Assembly: GCF_017183135.1 (NCBI RefSeq)
Contig: NZ_JADDXW010000002.1
Coordinates: 62,001 to 126,000 of the forward strand
Source: Aurantimonas marina
Lineage (GTDB): Bacteria; Pseudomonadota; Alphaproteobacteria; Rhizobiales; Rhizobiaceae
Direction of reading: 5' to 3'
DNA length: 64,000 nucleotides
The notes beneath the pieces are model-generated. The model was given only the letters and a program-made list of their open reading frames with translations. It was not told the origin of the DNA and did no database searches. Within the stretch, counting starts at the first letter, position 1; every line of letters begins with the position of its first letter. Made by a program: the position numbers and the translations under genes. Below, in pieces: positions 36,748 to 46,167 of this stretch.

Positions 36748-37304
36748 CAGCGGCGGCCTCGGCTTTTCCGTCCGCCTGCCTTCACCACATCCTGTGCGCC
36801 GAAAGGGCGACCGAGACCGGGGCGTGACCGCGTTCGTAGCGGACCCTCCCTCTGCGCCCTGCGCGGATCGCAGCTTTTGCCCGATCCGGACGGGGTCTCT
36901 GCCTGATCGCTCGAACCTGCGTCGAACGCCACCGCTGACCCGCCTGTCAGGGTCGCGCACGCTCGCCCGCATTCATCCGGACCATCCTGACTCCCGTCAG
37001 CCTGGTATGCGCGCGTCCCTCTTGGCTCGCGGACATTTCGGCTCGCAGACACACGCCGCAGGTACCTCCGGTCGGCCCTGGCCCTGGCCCTGGACTCCAG
37101 GTCTTTGCCTTCGTCATGACTTATTTAGGGTTAAAGCGGCGCATGAAATTGTCTTCAATCCCGAATCACAGTACTAACCACCCGATCGAAAAAATTCGAT
37201 TTAATACCGGCAAGCATTTAAATATTTGCAATTATTTTTCTATTTTTGGCGTTTTCTATACGTAACATAAATTGGATTTGATGCGTTCCAAGATTGAGCT
37301 CACC
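36748..37304. other. Intergenic region, AT-rich at its right end
   Basis: No supported gene. A short CCCTGG microrepeat occurs near 37076-37092. From about 37120 the DNA becomes AT-rich and probably contains the promoter of the next lipoprotein gene. Confidence 0.4.
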
Positions 37305-37736
37305 ATGCTTTACCGTCCCGCTATTAGTCTTGCGCTCGTGCTGACACTCACAGGATGCGCCGCCGTCCCAACGCGGTGCTACGTCACCATCACGGAGTCG
37401 GGTCAGCCGAGCGCGGAGGCCTGCGAGAGCGGATCGCATCTGCGTGTCCGGCCGATCACCCCCGAGAATGCGGCCTATTACGCGCCACCCTATATCCTCG
37501 CCGCGCTGGCGAACGAGGGCTATGTGAGCATGCCGACGGCCGACGTCGGCGACGGACTGCCGATCACGATGCAGCAGGGCGAACCGGTCTTCGCGATCGA
37601 TGATGAAATCGTCTACGATGGCGCCGCCGACGATCGCCTTCCGGTCTTTTCCCTCTCCATCCCCGCTTTGTCGGTCGAGTTCAGCCTGCCGCGCAACGAA
37701 GCCGCGTCGCAGGCGCAATCCCGACCGACGAGTTGA
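37305..37736 (+). CDS. Putative lipoprotein
   Basis: A 143-residue protein with a lipoprotein signal (RPAISLALVLTLTGC). After the lipid-attached Cys come about 120 residues with RPITPENAAYYAPPYILAALANEG and FAIDDEIVYDG. Not recognised. ATG at 37281 is an alternative start. Confidence 0.6.
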   Translation: MLYRPAISLALVLTLTGCAAVPTRCYVTITESGQPSAEACESGSHLRVRPITPENAAYYAPPYILAALANEGYVSMPTADVGDGLPITMQQGEPVFAIDDEIVYDGAADDRLPVFSLSIPALSVEFSLPRNEAASQAQSRPTS

Positions 37737-37867
37737 GCCCTCGGCGTCTGACAAGCTGAAGCATCGCCGGCCCGCCGGCTCTGCCGATCCCGCTGCCGTG
37801 CATTCGCCGGCCGATCCCTTGCGTCGCCCGCTTTCAACTCGCCGTCATGGTCTCTATATGTTCCGCC

Positions 37868-40800
37868 ATGGCTTCCCGACCCAAACCGACCCGCCCGCGC
37901 CCGCCCGCTAACCCCGCTGACGAGCCGCCCTTCGATCCCGGCGCCCCGGCTCGGCGCGGACCGCTGCAGGATTTCGCCGACGCCGCCGAACCCGTGCGGC
38001 GGACCGGCTTCGCGGAAGCCCCGCAGGCTTCCTTCGAGGGCGAACCGGCCGGCCCGCTCTCCGGCTGGGCCGACGAGATCGCGCAGGCCGCCACCGTTGA
38101 CGCCGAGCGCCAGGCGGACGCCGACGTCGCGCCCGACAAGCGGCGCGGAGCGCCGGAGGCGCGACAGGGAACCGAGAAAACCGACCATGGGCGCAAGCCC
38201 GCTGGCGTGAACGCGAAAAGCAAACCGCCAAAGCCCGGCAAGACCGCGCGCGGCACCTCGATGGGGACCACAAGCGATCCCAGGCAGCGCGCCGCCGCCG
38301 GGCTCAATCCGGTCGCCGGCCTCGATGTCTCGCTGGAGGACGCCGCGTCGCTGCCCGAAGGCGGCGTCACCGCCACCGTCGACGCGCTGACCAAGCTGAT
38401 CTCCGAGGGCAACCCGCTGCTCAAGAACGGCGAGATCTGGGTGCCGCACCGCCCGGCCCGGCCGGACAAGTCCGAGGGCGGCGTCCATTTCCGCATCGCC
38501 TCGGATTACGTGCCGAAGGGCGACCAGCCGACGGCGATCGCCGACCTCGTCTCCGGCATTTCCGATCACGACCAGACCCAGGTGTTGCTCGGCGTCACCG
38601 GCTCCGGCAAGACCTTCACCGTCGCCAACGTCATCGAGAAGACCCAGCGCCCGGCCCTGGTGCTCGCCCCCAACAAGACCCTGGCGGCGCAGCTCTACGG
38701 CGAGTTCAAGAACTTCTTCCCCGACAACGCCGTGGAGTATTTCGTCTCCTATTACGACTACTACCAGCCCGAGGCCTATGTGCCGCGCTCGGACACCTAT
38801 ATCGAGAAGGAATCGTCGATCAACGAGCAGATCGACCGGATGCGCCACGCCGCCACGCGAGCCCTCCTGGAACGCGACGACGTCATCATCGTCGCCTCGG
38901 TGTCCTGCATCTACGGTATCGGCTCGGTCGAGACCTATACGGCGATGACCTTCCAGATGGCCATCGGCGACCGCCTCGACCAGCGCCAGCTCCTCGCCGA
39001 CCTCGTCGCCCAGCAATACAAGCGCCGCGACATGGACTTTCAACGCGGGAGCTTCCGGGTCAGGGGCGACACGATCGAGATATTCCCCGCCCATCTGGAA
39101 GACCGCGCCTGGCGCATTTCGCTGTTCGGCGACGAGATCGAGACGATCCAGGAGTTCGACCCGCTCACCGGCCAGAAGACCGACGACCTCAAGTCCGTCA
39201 AGATCTACGCCAACTCCCACTATGTCACGCCGCGCCCGACCCTCAACCAGGCGGTGAAGTCGATCAAGGAAGAGCTGCGCCACCGCCTGGTCGAGCTGGA
39301 AAAGGCCGGCCGCCTGCTCGAGGCCCAGCGGCTGGAACAGCGTACCCGCTTCGACATCGAGATGATCGAGGCCACCGGTTCCTGCCCGGGGATCGAGAAC
39401 TATTCGCGCTATCTCACCGGCCGCCAGCCCGGTCACCCGCCGCCGACCCTGTTCGAATATCTGCCCGACAACGCGCTGGTCTTCATCGACGAATCCCACG
39501 TCACCGTGCCGCAGATCGGCGCCATGTATCGCGGCGATTTCCGCCGCAAGGCGACGCTGGCCGAATACGGTTTTCGGCTACCCTCCTGCATGGACAACAG
39601 ACCTCTCAGATTTGAAGAATGGAACGCCATGCGGCCGCAGACCGTCGCGGTCTCGGCCACCCCCGGTTCCTGGGAAATGGAGGAGGCCGGCGGCGTCTTC
39701 GCCGAGCAGGTGATCCGCCCCACCGGCCTGATCGACCCGCCGGTGGAGATCCGCCCGGCCCGCTCCCAGGTCGACGACCTCATCGGCGAAATCCGCGAGG
39801 TCGTCGCCAAAGGCTACCGGGTGCTGTGCACCGTCCTGACCAAGCGCATGGCCGAGGACCTCACCGAATATCTGCACGAGCAGGGCATTCGCGTGCGCTA
39901 CATGCATTCCGACATCGACACGCTGGAGCGCATCGAGATCATCCGCGATCTGCGCCTCGGCGCCTTCGACGTGCTGGTCGGCATCAATCTGCTGCGCGAG
40001 GGCCTCGACATTCCCGAATGCGGGCTGGTCGCCATTCTCGACGCCGACAAGGAGGGGTTTCTCCGCTCGGAGACCTCGCTGATCCAGACCATCGGCCGCG
40101 CCGCCCGCAATATCGACGGCAAGGTCATCCTCTATGCCGACCGCACCACCGGCTCGATGGAGCGGGCGATCGCCGAGACCAATCGCCGCCGCGAAAAGCA
40201 GGAGGCCTACAACACCGAAAACGGCATCACGCCGGAATCGGTGAAGGCGCATATCGCCGACATTCTCGATTCCTACTACGAAAAGGACCATGTCCGCGTC
40301 GATGTCGGCCCGGGCGCCAAGGAAGGCGCCCTCGTCGGCAACAACCTCAAGAGCCATCTCCAGCATCTGGAAAAGCAGATGCGCGACGCCGCCGCCGATC
40401 TCGACTTCGAAACCGCCGCGCGGCTTCGCGACGAGATCAAGCGCCTGCAGGCCAAGGAGCTGGAATTCGGACCCGATCTGGGCCGTGGCGGCCTGCCGGG
40501 CGAAGGCGCCGACGCGGACGCTGCTTCTTCTCCCCATGGGGGAGAAGGTCCCGGCAGGGGGATGAGGGGCGGCAAACGCGGCGCCTCGGATCGGGTCGAC
40601 GCCGACGACACCCTCGCCGCCGCCGCCGCCTTCGAGGAGGAGTCCATCTCGCCGGTCACCGGCCGCTCCAAATACGGCCGCAAGACCAAGCGCGACCGCG
40701 CGCCCGCCGGCGGCGAACGCTTCGGCCCGCGCGGCGAACCGCTCAAACCCCGGGGCAACCCGGACGCCGCGCGAGGCCAGCCGAGCGCGATCAGCGGGTC

Positions 40801-41371
40801 CGGGCGAGAAATCCCCTCGGCGCGACGCCCGGCGCCGCTGGCTCGGGACGCCTCGGAAAAGAGCACCGAACCGAGCGAAGCGAGGCAAGCCCGACCGGGC
40901 GTCGTGCCTGATGGCACGCCCCCGCGGAGCCGCGGCGAAGCCGCTGGCGTGAGCGAGAGCCAACCGTCCTACTTCCAGAAACCCTCGCTGGACGACATGG
41001 GCCCCGGTACCGACGCGGCCGTGCCCGACCGCCCGGAGCGCCGTGGCGAAGGCTACTTCCGCAAGAACAGCCTCGACGAAATGACCGTCGGCCGCACCGA
41101 AAAGCCGCTGGGCAAGAGGCGTGGAGCGCCGGAGGCGCGACCGGGACAAGAGAAAACCCCGCCGCCGAAGAAGCCGAAGCCGGACGTGACGGGCTCGGCC
41201 CCCACCTCCCCCTTGTGGGGAGGTCCGAGCGAAGCGAGGGGCGGGGGTACCTCCGACGACTCCCCCGCCCCGATCCGGCGCGAGCGCATCGGTCGCGGCA
41301 GCTACGAGGACCCGACGGAGGAAAAACGCCGCAAGCGCCGGCCCGGCAAGACCGGCCGGCCGGGGCGGTAG
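37868..41371 (+). CDS. uvrB: Excinuclease ABC subunit B with unusually long N- and C-terminal extensions
   Basis: The damage-binding helicase of nucleotide excision repair, 1167 residues against about 670 for E. coli UvrB. The conserved core begins near residue 210 ([18 protein letters not shown]) with Walker [11 protein letters not shown], the beta-hairpin [12 protein letters not shown], motif [13 protein letters not shown], and helicase motifs up to [13 protein letters not shown] domain ([28 protein letters not shown]) follows near residue 850. The first 200 and last 300 residues are low-complexity Pro/Arg/Gly-rich and include translated copies of intergenic palindromic repeats. ATG 37847 is an alternative start. 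Confidence 0.93.
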   Translation: MASRPKPTRPRPPANPADEPPFDPGAPARRGPLQDFADAAEPVRRTGFAEAPQASFEGEPAGPLSGWADEIAQAATVDAERQADADVAPDKRRGAPEARQGTEKTDHGRKPAGVNAKSKPPKPGKTARGTSMGTTSDPRQRAAAGLNPVAGLDVSLEDAASLPEGGVTATVDALTKLISEGNPLLKNGEIWVPHRPARPDKSEGGVHFRIASDYVPKGDQPTAIADLVSGISDHDQTQVLLGVTGSGKTFTVANVIEKTQRPALVLAPNKTLAAQLYGEFKNFFPDNAVEYFVSYYDYYQPEAYVPRSDTYIEKESSINEQIDRMRHAATRALLERDDVIIVASVSCIYGIGSVETYTAMTFQMAIGDRLDQRQLLADLVAQQYKRRDMDFQRGSFRVRGDTIEIFPAHLEDRAWRISLFGDEIETIQEFDPLTGQKTDDLKSVKIYANSHYVTPRPTLNQAVKSIKEELRHRLVELEKAGRLLEAQRLEQRTRFDIEMIEATGSCPGIENYSRYLTGRQPGHPPPTLFEYLPDNALVFIDESHVTVPQIGAMYRGDFRRKATLAEYGFRLPSCMDNRPLRFEEWNAMRPQTVAVSATPGSWEMEEAGGVFAEQVIRPTGLIDPPVEIRPARSQVDDLIGEIREVVAKGYRVLCTVLTKRMAEDLTEYLHEQGIRVRYMHSDIDTLERIEIIRDLRLGAFDVLVGINLLREGLDIPECGLVAILDADKEGFLRSETSLIQTIGRAARNIDGKVILYADRTTGSMERAIAETNRRREKQEAYNTENGITPESVKAHIADILDSYYEKDHVRVDVGPGAKEGALVGNNLKSHLQHLEKQMRDAAADLDFETAARLRDEIKRLQAKELEFGPDLGRGGLPGEGADADAASSPHGGEGPGRGMRGGKRGASDRVDADDTLAAAAAFEEESISPVTGRSKYGRKTKRDRAPAGGERFGPRGEPLKPRGNPDAARGQPSAISGSGREIPSARRPAPLARDASEKSTEPSEARQARPGVVPDGTPPRSRGEAAGVSESQPSYFQKPSLDDMGPGTDAAVPDRPERRGEGYFRKNSLDEMTVGRTEKPLGKRRGAPEARPGQEKTPPPKKPKPDVTGSAPTSPLWGGPSEARGGGTSDDSPAPIRRERIGRGSYEDPTEEKRRKRRPGKTGRPGR
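40525..40568. repeat. Palindromic repeat inside the uvrB reading frame
   Basis: TTCTTCTCCCCATGGGGGAGAA followed by GGTCCCGGCAGGGGGATGAGGGG is a typical intergenic palindrome of Hyphomicrobiales genomes, here translated within the UvrB C-terminal extension. Confidence 0.6.
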
Positions 41372-41418
41372 GCGGCGGACACTCCTACGTCCCAGAACAG
41401 CGCGCCATCCCCTCCGCT

Positions 41419-41565
41419 TCGTCATCCTCGGCCGCAGGCCGGGGATCCATGCCAAGCCGGTGCCCCCGCCAAACCGCCTCCGGAAACGCACACAGCCCCT
41501 CCGCCACCGAAGCGGACCCGACGCCCGCAGAGGCATGGATCCCCGCGCAAGCGCGAGGATGACGA
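41419..41565. repeat. MITE-like element, copy A
   Basis: 147 bp bounded by imperfect inverted repeats of about 34 bp (TCGTCATCCTCG... and ...CGAGGATGACGA, each continuing into GGGGATCCATGCC or its complement). Nearly identical to the copy at 42203-42349. Confidence 0.75.
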
Positions 41566-41661
41566 AGCGTCGAAGGCCGACACCCTTTCCTGCACCGACG
41601 CGTCTCTTCGGAGCCAACGGCGGCCCTTGACGCCCACCCCGCCGCACCGCACCGTTTCACC

Positions 41662-41949
41662 ATGGCCGGACACGTCTACATCATGGCGAGCCAGAAAAGC
41701 GGCACGCTCTACATCGGCGTGACGTCCGATCTTTCCCGCCGCGTCCATGAACACAAGAGCGAGGCGGTTAAGGGCTTCACCAGCCGCTACGGCTGCAAGC
41801 GGCTGGTCTGGTACGAGGAACATTTCGACATCCGCGACGCCATCGCCCGGGAAAAGGCGCTGAAGAAATGGCCCCGCGCGAAAAAGGTCGCGCTGATCGA
41901 GACGATGAACCCGGACTGGTCAGAACTCTATCCCGGCCTGTGGTGGTAG
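41662..41949 (+). CDS. GIY-YIG domain endonuclease-like protein
   Basis: A 95-residue single-domain protein of the small GIY-YIG (YhbQ/UPF0213-like) group: VYIMASQKSGTLYIGVTSDLSRRVHEHK with the two motif tyrosines, catalytic Arg in SRRVHEH, and the later Glu in REKALKKW. The cellular role of this group is unknown. It sits between direct copies of the MITE-like sequence. Confidence 0.88.
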   Translation: MAGHVYIMASQKSGTLYIGVTSDLSRRVHEHKSEAVKGFTSRYGCKRLVWYEEHFDIRDAIAREKALKKWPRAKKVALIETMNPDWSELYPGLWW

Positions 41950-41967
41950 CATCGCACCGGCACCGGT

Positions 41968-42098
41968 CCAGAACGCCGCGCCATCCCCTCCGCTTCGTCA
42001 TCCTCGGCCGCAGGCCGGGGATCCATGCCAAGCCAGTGCCCCCGCCAAACCGCCTCCGGAAACGCGCACAGCCCCTCCGTCACCGGATCGGACTCCAT
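41968..42098. repeat. MITE-like element, partial copy B
   Basis: Matches the left part of copies A and C, from a shared CCAGAACGCCGCGCC flank through the left inverted repeat (from 41995) to about 42098, where similarity is lost. The right inverted repeat is missing. Confidence 0.7.
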
Positions 42099-42202
42099 AC
42101 CCGCGGGCCACGTCTCCGCCCGGCAGCGCGCCCTCCCTCCGCGTCGTCATCCCCGGCCGCAGGTCGCTGCCCAACGTCGGAACGCCGCACCATCCCGCCG
42201 CT

Positions 42203-42349
42203 TCGTCATCCTCGGCCGCAGGCCGGGGATCCATGCCAAGCCGGTACCGCCGCCAAACCGCCTCCGGAAACGCACACAGCCCCTCCGCCACCGAAGCGGA
42301 CCCGACGCCCGCAGAGGCATGGATCCCCGCGCAAGCGCGAGGATGACGA
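42203..42349. repeat. MITE-like element, copy C
   Basis: 147 bp, same length and ends as copy A with only a few substitutions. A further degenerate fragment of the left end precedes it at about 42137-42165. Confidence 0.75.
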
Positions 42350-42442
42350 GGCGGAGAAGTCCGCTCACCAACCACCAACGCCCGTGGTAGAAAAACCGTC
42401 CCACCGCGCCTATTCTCAGACCAAACTGGCATGGGAGCGATC

Positions 42443-42643
42443 ATGACCCGACTTGAACAGATCGAACAGGACGTCGCCGGTCTGTCCTCCGACGAGTTGG
42501 CCCGGTTTCGCGACTGGTTCGACGCCTACGCCGCCGAGCGCTTCGACGCGGCGCTCGCGGCGGACGCCGAGGCCGGCCGGCTCGATGCCCTCGCCGACGC
42601 CGCGCTGGAGGATTTCCGCGCCGGCCGGACCCGCCGCCTTTGA
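42443..42643 (+). CDS. Antitoxin-like small protein
   Basis: A 66-residue acidic, Ala-rich helical protein (EQDVAGLSSDELARFRDWF, then LADAALEDFRAG). Its composition and its 4-bp overlap with a RelE-fold toxin gene mark it as the antitoxin. The ATG at 42443 follows GGGAGCG. Confidence 0.75.
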   Translation: MTRLEQIEQDVAGLSSDELARFRDWFDAYAAERFDAALAADAEAGRLDALADAALEDFRAGRTRRL

Positions 42644-42897
42644 TCCATCACGCGACGCCGGCCTTCTGGAGTGCCTATGACGGCCTGCCGCAGCCGGTGC
42701 GCGCCTTGGCGGACCGCAACTTCGCGCTCCTCAAGCGGGACGCGCGGCATCCGTCACTGCGTTTCAAGCCCGCCGGCCGGTTCTGGTCGGCGCGGGTCGG
42801 CTTGCGCTACCGCGCCTTGGCGGTCGTCGAGGGTGACGCCTGCATCTGGTTCTGGATCGGCAGCCACGCGGAGTACGACCGTTTGCTCCGGGGCTGA
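42640..42897 (+). CDS. RelE/HigB-type toxin-like protein
   Basis: An 85-residue protein with the short RelE-fold pattern (FWSAYDGLPQPVRALADRNFALLKRD, LRFKPAGRFWSARVGLRYRALAV, FWIGSHAEYDRLL). Related toxins are ribosome-dependent mRNA interferases. It starts with TTG in the TTGA overlap with the antitoxin gene. Its stop codon coincides with the beginning of a duplicated uvrB segment. Confidence 0.82.
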   Translation: MIHHATPAFWSAYDGLPQPVRALADRNFALLKRDARHPSLRFKPAGRFWSARVGLRYRALAVVEGDACIWFWIGSHAEYDRLLRG

Positions 42898-43087
42898 CCG
42901 TCGGCCGCACGGAAAAGCAGCTGGGCAAGAGGCGTGGAGCGCCGGCGCGCGACCGGGACAAGGGGAAACCCCGCCGCAGAAGAAGCCGAAGCCGGACCTG
43001 ACGGGCTCGGCCCCTACCTCCCCCCTTGTGGGGAGGTCCGGGCAAAGCGAGGGGTGGGGGTGAATCGAGCGCCAACCGGGGCGGTAG
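42895..43087 (+). pseudogene. Duplicated, internally deleted 3' end of uvrB
   Basis: From 42895 the DNA repeats uvrB from 41082 (TGACCGTCGGCCGCAC onward) through the GKRRGAP region, the palindromic GTGGGGAGGTCCG block, and ends at the same GGGGCGGTAG stop context. About 95 bp near the 3' end are missing and several substitutions and indels have accumulated, so it is not coding. Confidence 0.8.
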
Positions 43088-43104
43088 ATCACGCCCCCCG
43101 CCTG

Positions 43105-43183
43105 GCAGCGCGCCGTCCCCTCCGCCGCGTCATTCTAGGCCGCAGGCCGGGGATCCATGCCAAGCCGTTGCCGCCGCTCTGCC
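43105..43183. repeat. MITE-like element, partial copy D
   Basis: CCGCAGGCCGGGGATCCATG with flanks matches the left end of copies A to C. It follows the duplicated uvrB end just as copy A follows the true uvrB end. Confidence 0.65.
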
Positions 43184-43300
43184 AGAGAATATGCACCGTT
43201 CCTCAGTGGAAACGAGCCCCTGCGTTCGATACTTTTCGATGGCAGACTCCCATTCTACACATTACGATTGTTGCATTCACGAAATTTTAAGAGCTGGGAC

Positions 43301-44767
43301 ATGGGGAAATCGAAAATGAAGCACACACCTTTGCGCGACCTAAAACGCAAAGGGAAAAAGATCGAATCACCTTTCAACAAACTTCGCGGGGTGACTGGGC
43401 TTAGCTATTCGAGCTGGAAAGATAAGCGCCTATTAAACTGCCTTTGGCTATGCCTAATTCGAACTAAACTGAATCAGCGCTCTTTTGTCTGCTTATGTCA
43501 CCAAATTGCAGATCGCCTCCATCGGCTTTCGGTCCATGGGAAGGTCGAAGTATTTGTTACACACCAGCGACTCGCCTCTCTAGATTACGATATATTTCGT
43601 TGGCTCATGGAACCCCTCACTCACGTCAGCCTGAAAGATACTCTTCGTCCGCTACTCCTTGTCGAGACCCTACCTGATCTTGAGCACTGGCGTCGATTCT
43701 TGCAAACAGATCCTGAGGAGGCCGATGATTTCAATGCGCTAGGTCAAGCCGTATGGACATGCTTCGATCACCACTCCCAAGAAGCAACCGACGTGCGCTG
43801 GGCCAAGGTCGTATCCTTCTTGGCAGCGGACAAGTTGCGCCTGCCCAGCGAGCAGTCTGTAAGACGCATCACCGAATACCCAGACTTTGATGACCAGACA
43901 GCCGCGCGACCCTCAATCCGTGCCCTGGAGATAATGTTCGGCGACAGAACTGGCAGCGGAGATCCAGTCGACGGGGATTTCGATGCCGAACCGTCATGGG
44001 TGTTTTTCCTCCGACGCACTCCTTGTATCTTGAGCGATAGGGGGAAATTGGACCATGACGTAGATACGAAAGCGGTGAAGAGTGCGATTTCTCTATACGG
44101 ATCGATATCGGATCATTACCATTCGTGTATAAAAACTACGGGTATAGATCCTCGCCTAGAGGCATCATTTGGCCTAGTTCTTTTTGCGACATCGCTATAC
44201 GTTGAAATAAACTCAAGCTCAATACATCGACTCTCTGCGTCTCGAATTGCCCTTCGGACTATTGTAGAGTGTTTTATTAACTTATCGTATCTTTCAAAGG
44301 AAGACAACGAAACGATTTGGCTGCAATTCCGAAATTATGGCATCGGGAAAGCAAAACTCGCGTTCCTAAAGAACGTTGACGAGGATAAAACACCAGATTT
44401 TATCGATGTTGAGAAGTTAGAATTCTTTGCCAACGAGGATTATTGGCAGGAATTTATAGACATAGATTTAGGTTCTTGGAGTTCTAAAACCCTTCGAGAT
44501 ATCGCGGTTGCTTCGAGCGTTAAAGATGTATACGATAAGCACTACGATGTTTTGAGTGCATTTTCACATGGAAATTGGCTGGCTGTAAGGCATGTTGTTT
44601 TCGATACTTGCCTGAACCCGCTCCACCGATTTCACCGTGTACCGCATACTCCGTACATGGACATGCGTTCAGCGACGAATGACATGGGCGGTCTCGTCAA
44701 TCGGATGGTCGACACGTTGAACACTCTCTATCCCGGTATCCGGGCTCGCCTTGACCGGCCCGCATAA
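43301..44767 (+). CDS. DUF5677-like protein of low GC content
   Basis: A 488-residue soluble protein. The C-terminal half (ALRTIVECFINLSYLSKEDNE, FRNYGIGKAKL, then DVYDKHYDVLSAFSHGNW) is an all-helical domain resembling DUF5677, with conserved Glu and His residues. The N-terminal half is not recognised. Codon use and GC are clearly lower than in the neighbours, suggesting recent transfer. ATG 43316 (after GGGGAA) is an alternative start. Isolated genes of this type are often found in genomic islands; a defence role is only a possibility. Confidence 0.65.
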   Translation: MGKSKMKHTPLRDLKRKGKKIESPFNKLRGVTGLSYSSWKDKRLLNCLWLCLIRTKLNQRSFVCLCHQIADRLHRLSVHGKVEVFVTHQRLASLDYDIFRWLMEPLTHVSLKDTLRPLLLVETLPDLEHWRRFLQTDPEEADDFNALGQAVWTCFDHHSQEATDVRWAKVVSFLAADKLRLPSEQSVRRITEYPDFDDQTAARPSIRALEIMFGDRTGSGDPVDGDFDAEPSWVFFLRRTPCILSDRGKLDHDVDTKAVKSAISLYGSISDHYHSCIKTTGIDPRLEASFGLVLFATSLYVEINSSSIHRLSASRIALRTIVECFINLSYLSKEDNETIWLQFRNYGIGKAKLAFLKNVDEDKTPDFIDVEKLEFFANEDYWQEFIDIDLGSWSSKTLRDIAVASSVKDVYDKHYDVLSAFSHGNWLAVRHVVFDTCLNPLHRFHRVPHTPYMDMRSATNDMGGLVNRMVDTLNTLYPGIRARLDRPA

Positions 44768-45210
44768 TCCGCCCACCGCTTACTGCCGGAGACTCGCTCC
44801 GGGTTCTAAAAGGGCGAATCTGGTATCGGCCAGCAGAGTTTCGAAGCGGTGATCTGCAACTGCTTTGTCTGCATGGTCGGTCTCCGACGCGGACATCGTA
44901 GCACCCCTCCCCCCAAAAAAATTCTCCCCACCCTGTCCGCCTCCCGCATACTCTGATCACCGCCGGCCCACGGATGGGCACGAATGATCACCGGGATCGT
45001 TCGGGGGCCAGCGGGCGGTGTCCGCGACGGGACTTCTTCCGGAGAAGTGCCCGGCCCGGACGACCCTTTGCTCCGCCGGACCGTCCCCCACTAATGAGGG
45101 GTCTGCGGATCGGTCCGCTTGAGGCCCCGCAAGGGCCGAAGAGCCGGCAGCGCATGGGAGCCCACTCAAGGCAAGGGCGCCCGTGTCGAAGGGTTGGTCA
45201 AACGCCGCGC

Positions 45211-45270
45211 GGGATGCCGGAGGCGGACCGTATGACGTAAAACAGTCGGAGGGTTCGCCTCCGGCGTCCC
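45211..45270. repeat. 19-bp stem, 22-base loop inverted repeat
   Basis: GGGATGCCGGAGGCGGACC (45211-45229) pairs fully with 45252-45270 if two G-U pairs are allowed. No T tract follows. Confidence 0.7.
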
Positions 45271-45274
45271 GCCG

Positions 45275-45294
45275 CTCGTCTCGTTCGAGACGAG
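45275..45294. repeat. Perfect 9-bp inverted repeat
   Basis: CTCGTCTCG, TT, CGAGACGAG. Lies four bases after the larger hairpin. Confidence 0.7.
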
Positions 45295-45360
45295 ACGGCA
45301 ACAGGGGCCCGTCAGTGAGCGGCGAAGCCGCGAAACTTAAGGACGGGACAAAGAATCGCT

Positions 45361-45496
45361 GGCCCCTCAGCGAGCCGCAAGGCGAAGCTTAAGGACGGGA
45401 CAGAGAGTTTTGCCCCGCCCTTAAGTGGAAAGCCACTGGCGGGGCTCAGGGGCCCCTCAGCGAGCCGCAAGGCGAAGCTTAAGGAGGGGACAAAGA
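45361..45496. repeat. Direct repeats of about 46 bp with an intervening hairpin
   Basis: Copies at 45361-45406 and 45451-45496 are almost identical (GGCCCCTCAGCGAGCCGCAA and following). A diverged third copy precedes at 45304-45354. Between the two good copies lies a hairpin (GCCCCGCC... to GGCGGGGC, 45412-45445). Confidence 0.75.
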
Positions 45497-45559
45497 CCTT
45501 CATCACCCGGCCGCGAAAAACGCGGCGCGGGAGTGTTGTCGCACGTCTGGAGGAAAGCC

Positions 45560-46162
45560 ATGCCGAAGCGCCCCGCCCCCGCCCCACCGGCCGACGAACC
45601 GCCGACGCCGGAGGAGATCGCCGCCAGCCAGGCAATGGCCCGCGAACACATGGAGATCGTCCGCCGCGCGCTGCTGCGGGCCGGCTGGCGGCAGGGACCG
45701 CGCCGCCAGAATCTGCGGAGCGTCTGGCAGGCGATCGCGGCGGGCACGGCGTCACAGGCGCCCGGACACAGCGACGCCCGCATCCTCGCCGGCATCGCCC
45801 AGCGCATCACCCCGCGTTGCCGGCGGCCGGAATGCCGGCGCGCCTTCACCTGTCGCCACGGGACGCGGGCGGACGAGAAGGCGTCCGGCGGGTTTCCGCC
45901 CTGTTTCGCCGCGCTGCCGCAAGTGCTGCGGATTTCGCTGCATTTCGCCCTGGCGCGGCTGTGCGATCCCGCGGCGTTCCGCGACGGTCCGCTGGCCCAT
46001 CAGGAGGAAGCGATGCTGCGCGCCGCGCAACAGGAACTGGCCGAGCCGGTGGCGCCAGAACCTGAGACCGTCGCCTCGCGAACCGCGCGGCCCGAGCCGG
46101 ACGGGATCGGGCTTGCGCCATCGCCGCGTCCGGCCCAGCCGCGCATCGTCACGCTGGACTAG
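45560..46162 (+). CDS. Hypothetical protein
   Basis: A 200-residue protein starting after GGAGG. The N-terminal 20 residues are Pro/Ala-rich; EEIAASQAMAREHMEIVRRALLRAGW is helical. Two CxxC-like pairs occur around PRCRRPECRRAFTCRHG, possibly a small zinc-binding site. Family not recognised. Its gene follows the hairpin-dense region. Confidence 0.6.
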   Translation: MPKRPAPAPPADEPPTPEEIAASQAMAREHMEIVRRALLRAGWRQGPRRQNLRSVWQAIAAGTASQAPGHSDARILAGIAQRITPRCRRPECRRAFTCRHGTRADEKASGGFPPCFAALPQVLRISLHFALARLCDPAAFRDGPLAHQEEAMLRAAQQELAEPVAPEPETVASRTARPEPDGIGLAPSPRPAQPRIVTLD

Positions 46163-46167
46163 GGCTT

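Larger units (their letters stand above)
44768..45559. other. Noncoding, hairpin-dense region
   Basis: No supported gene. The right half contains four strong inverted repeats (45029-45052, 45211-45270, 45275-45294, 45412-45445) and direct repeats (45304-45496). No tRNA- or known-RNA-like fold was recognised. Confidence 0.55.

Noticed and set aside
37076-37092. CCCTGG microrepeat as a regulatory element
   Set aside because: Only three short units in GC-rich sequence; likely chance or slippage.
39578-41647. 689-codon minus-strand frame over uvrB
   Set aside because: Antisense to the conserved UvrB core and repeats; no domain pattern.
45304-45496. Possible CRISPR array from regularly spaced repeats
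   Set aside because: Only two good copies plus one diverged copy, with unequal spacing and a palindromic 'spacer'; no cas genes in the window.
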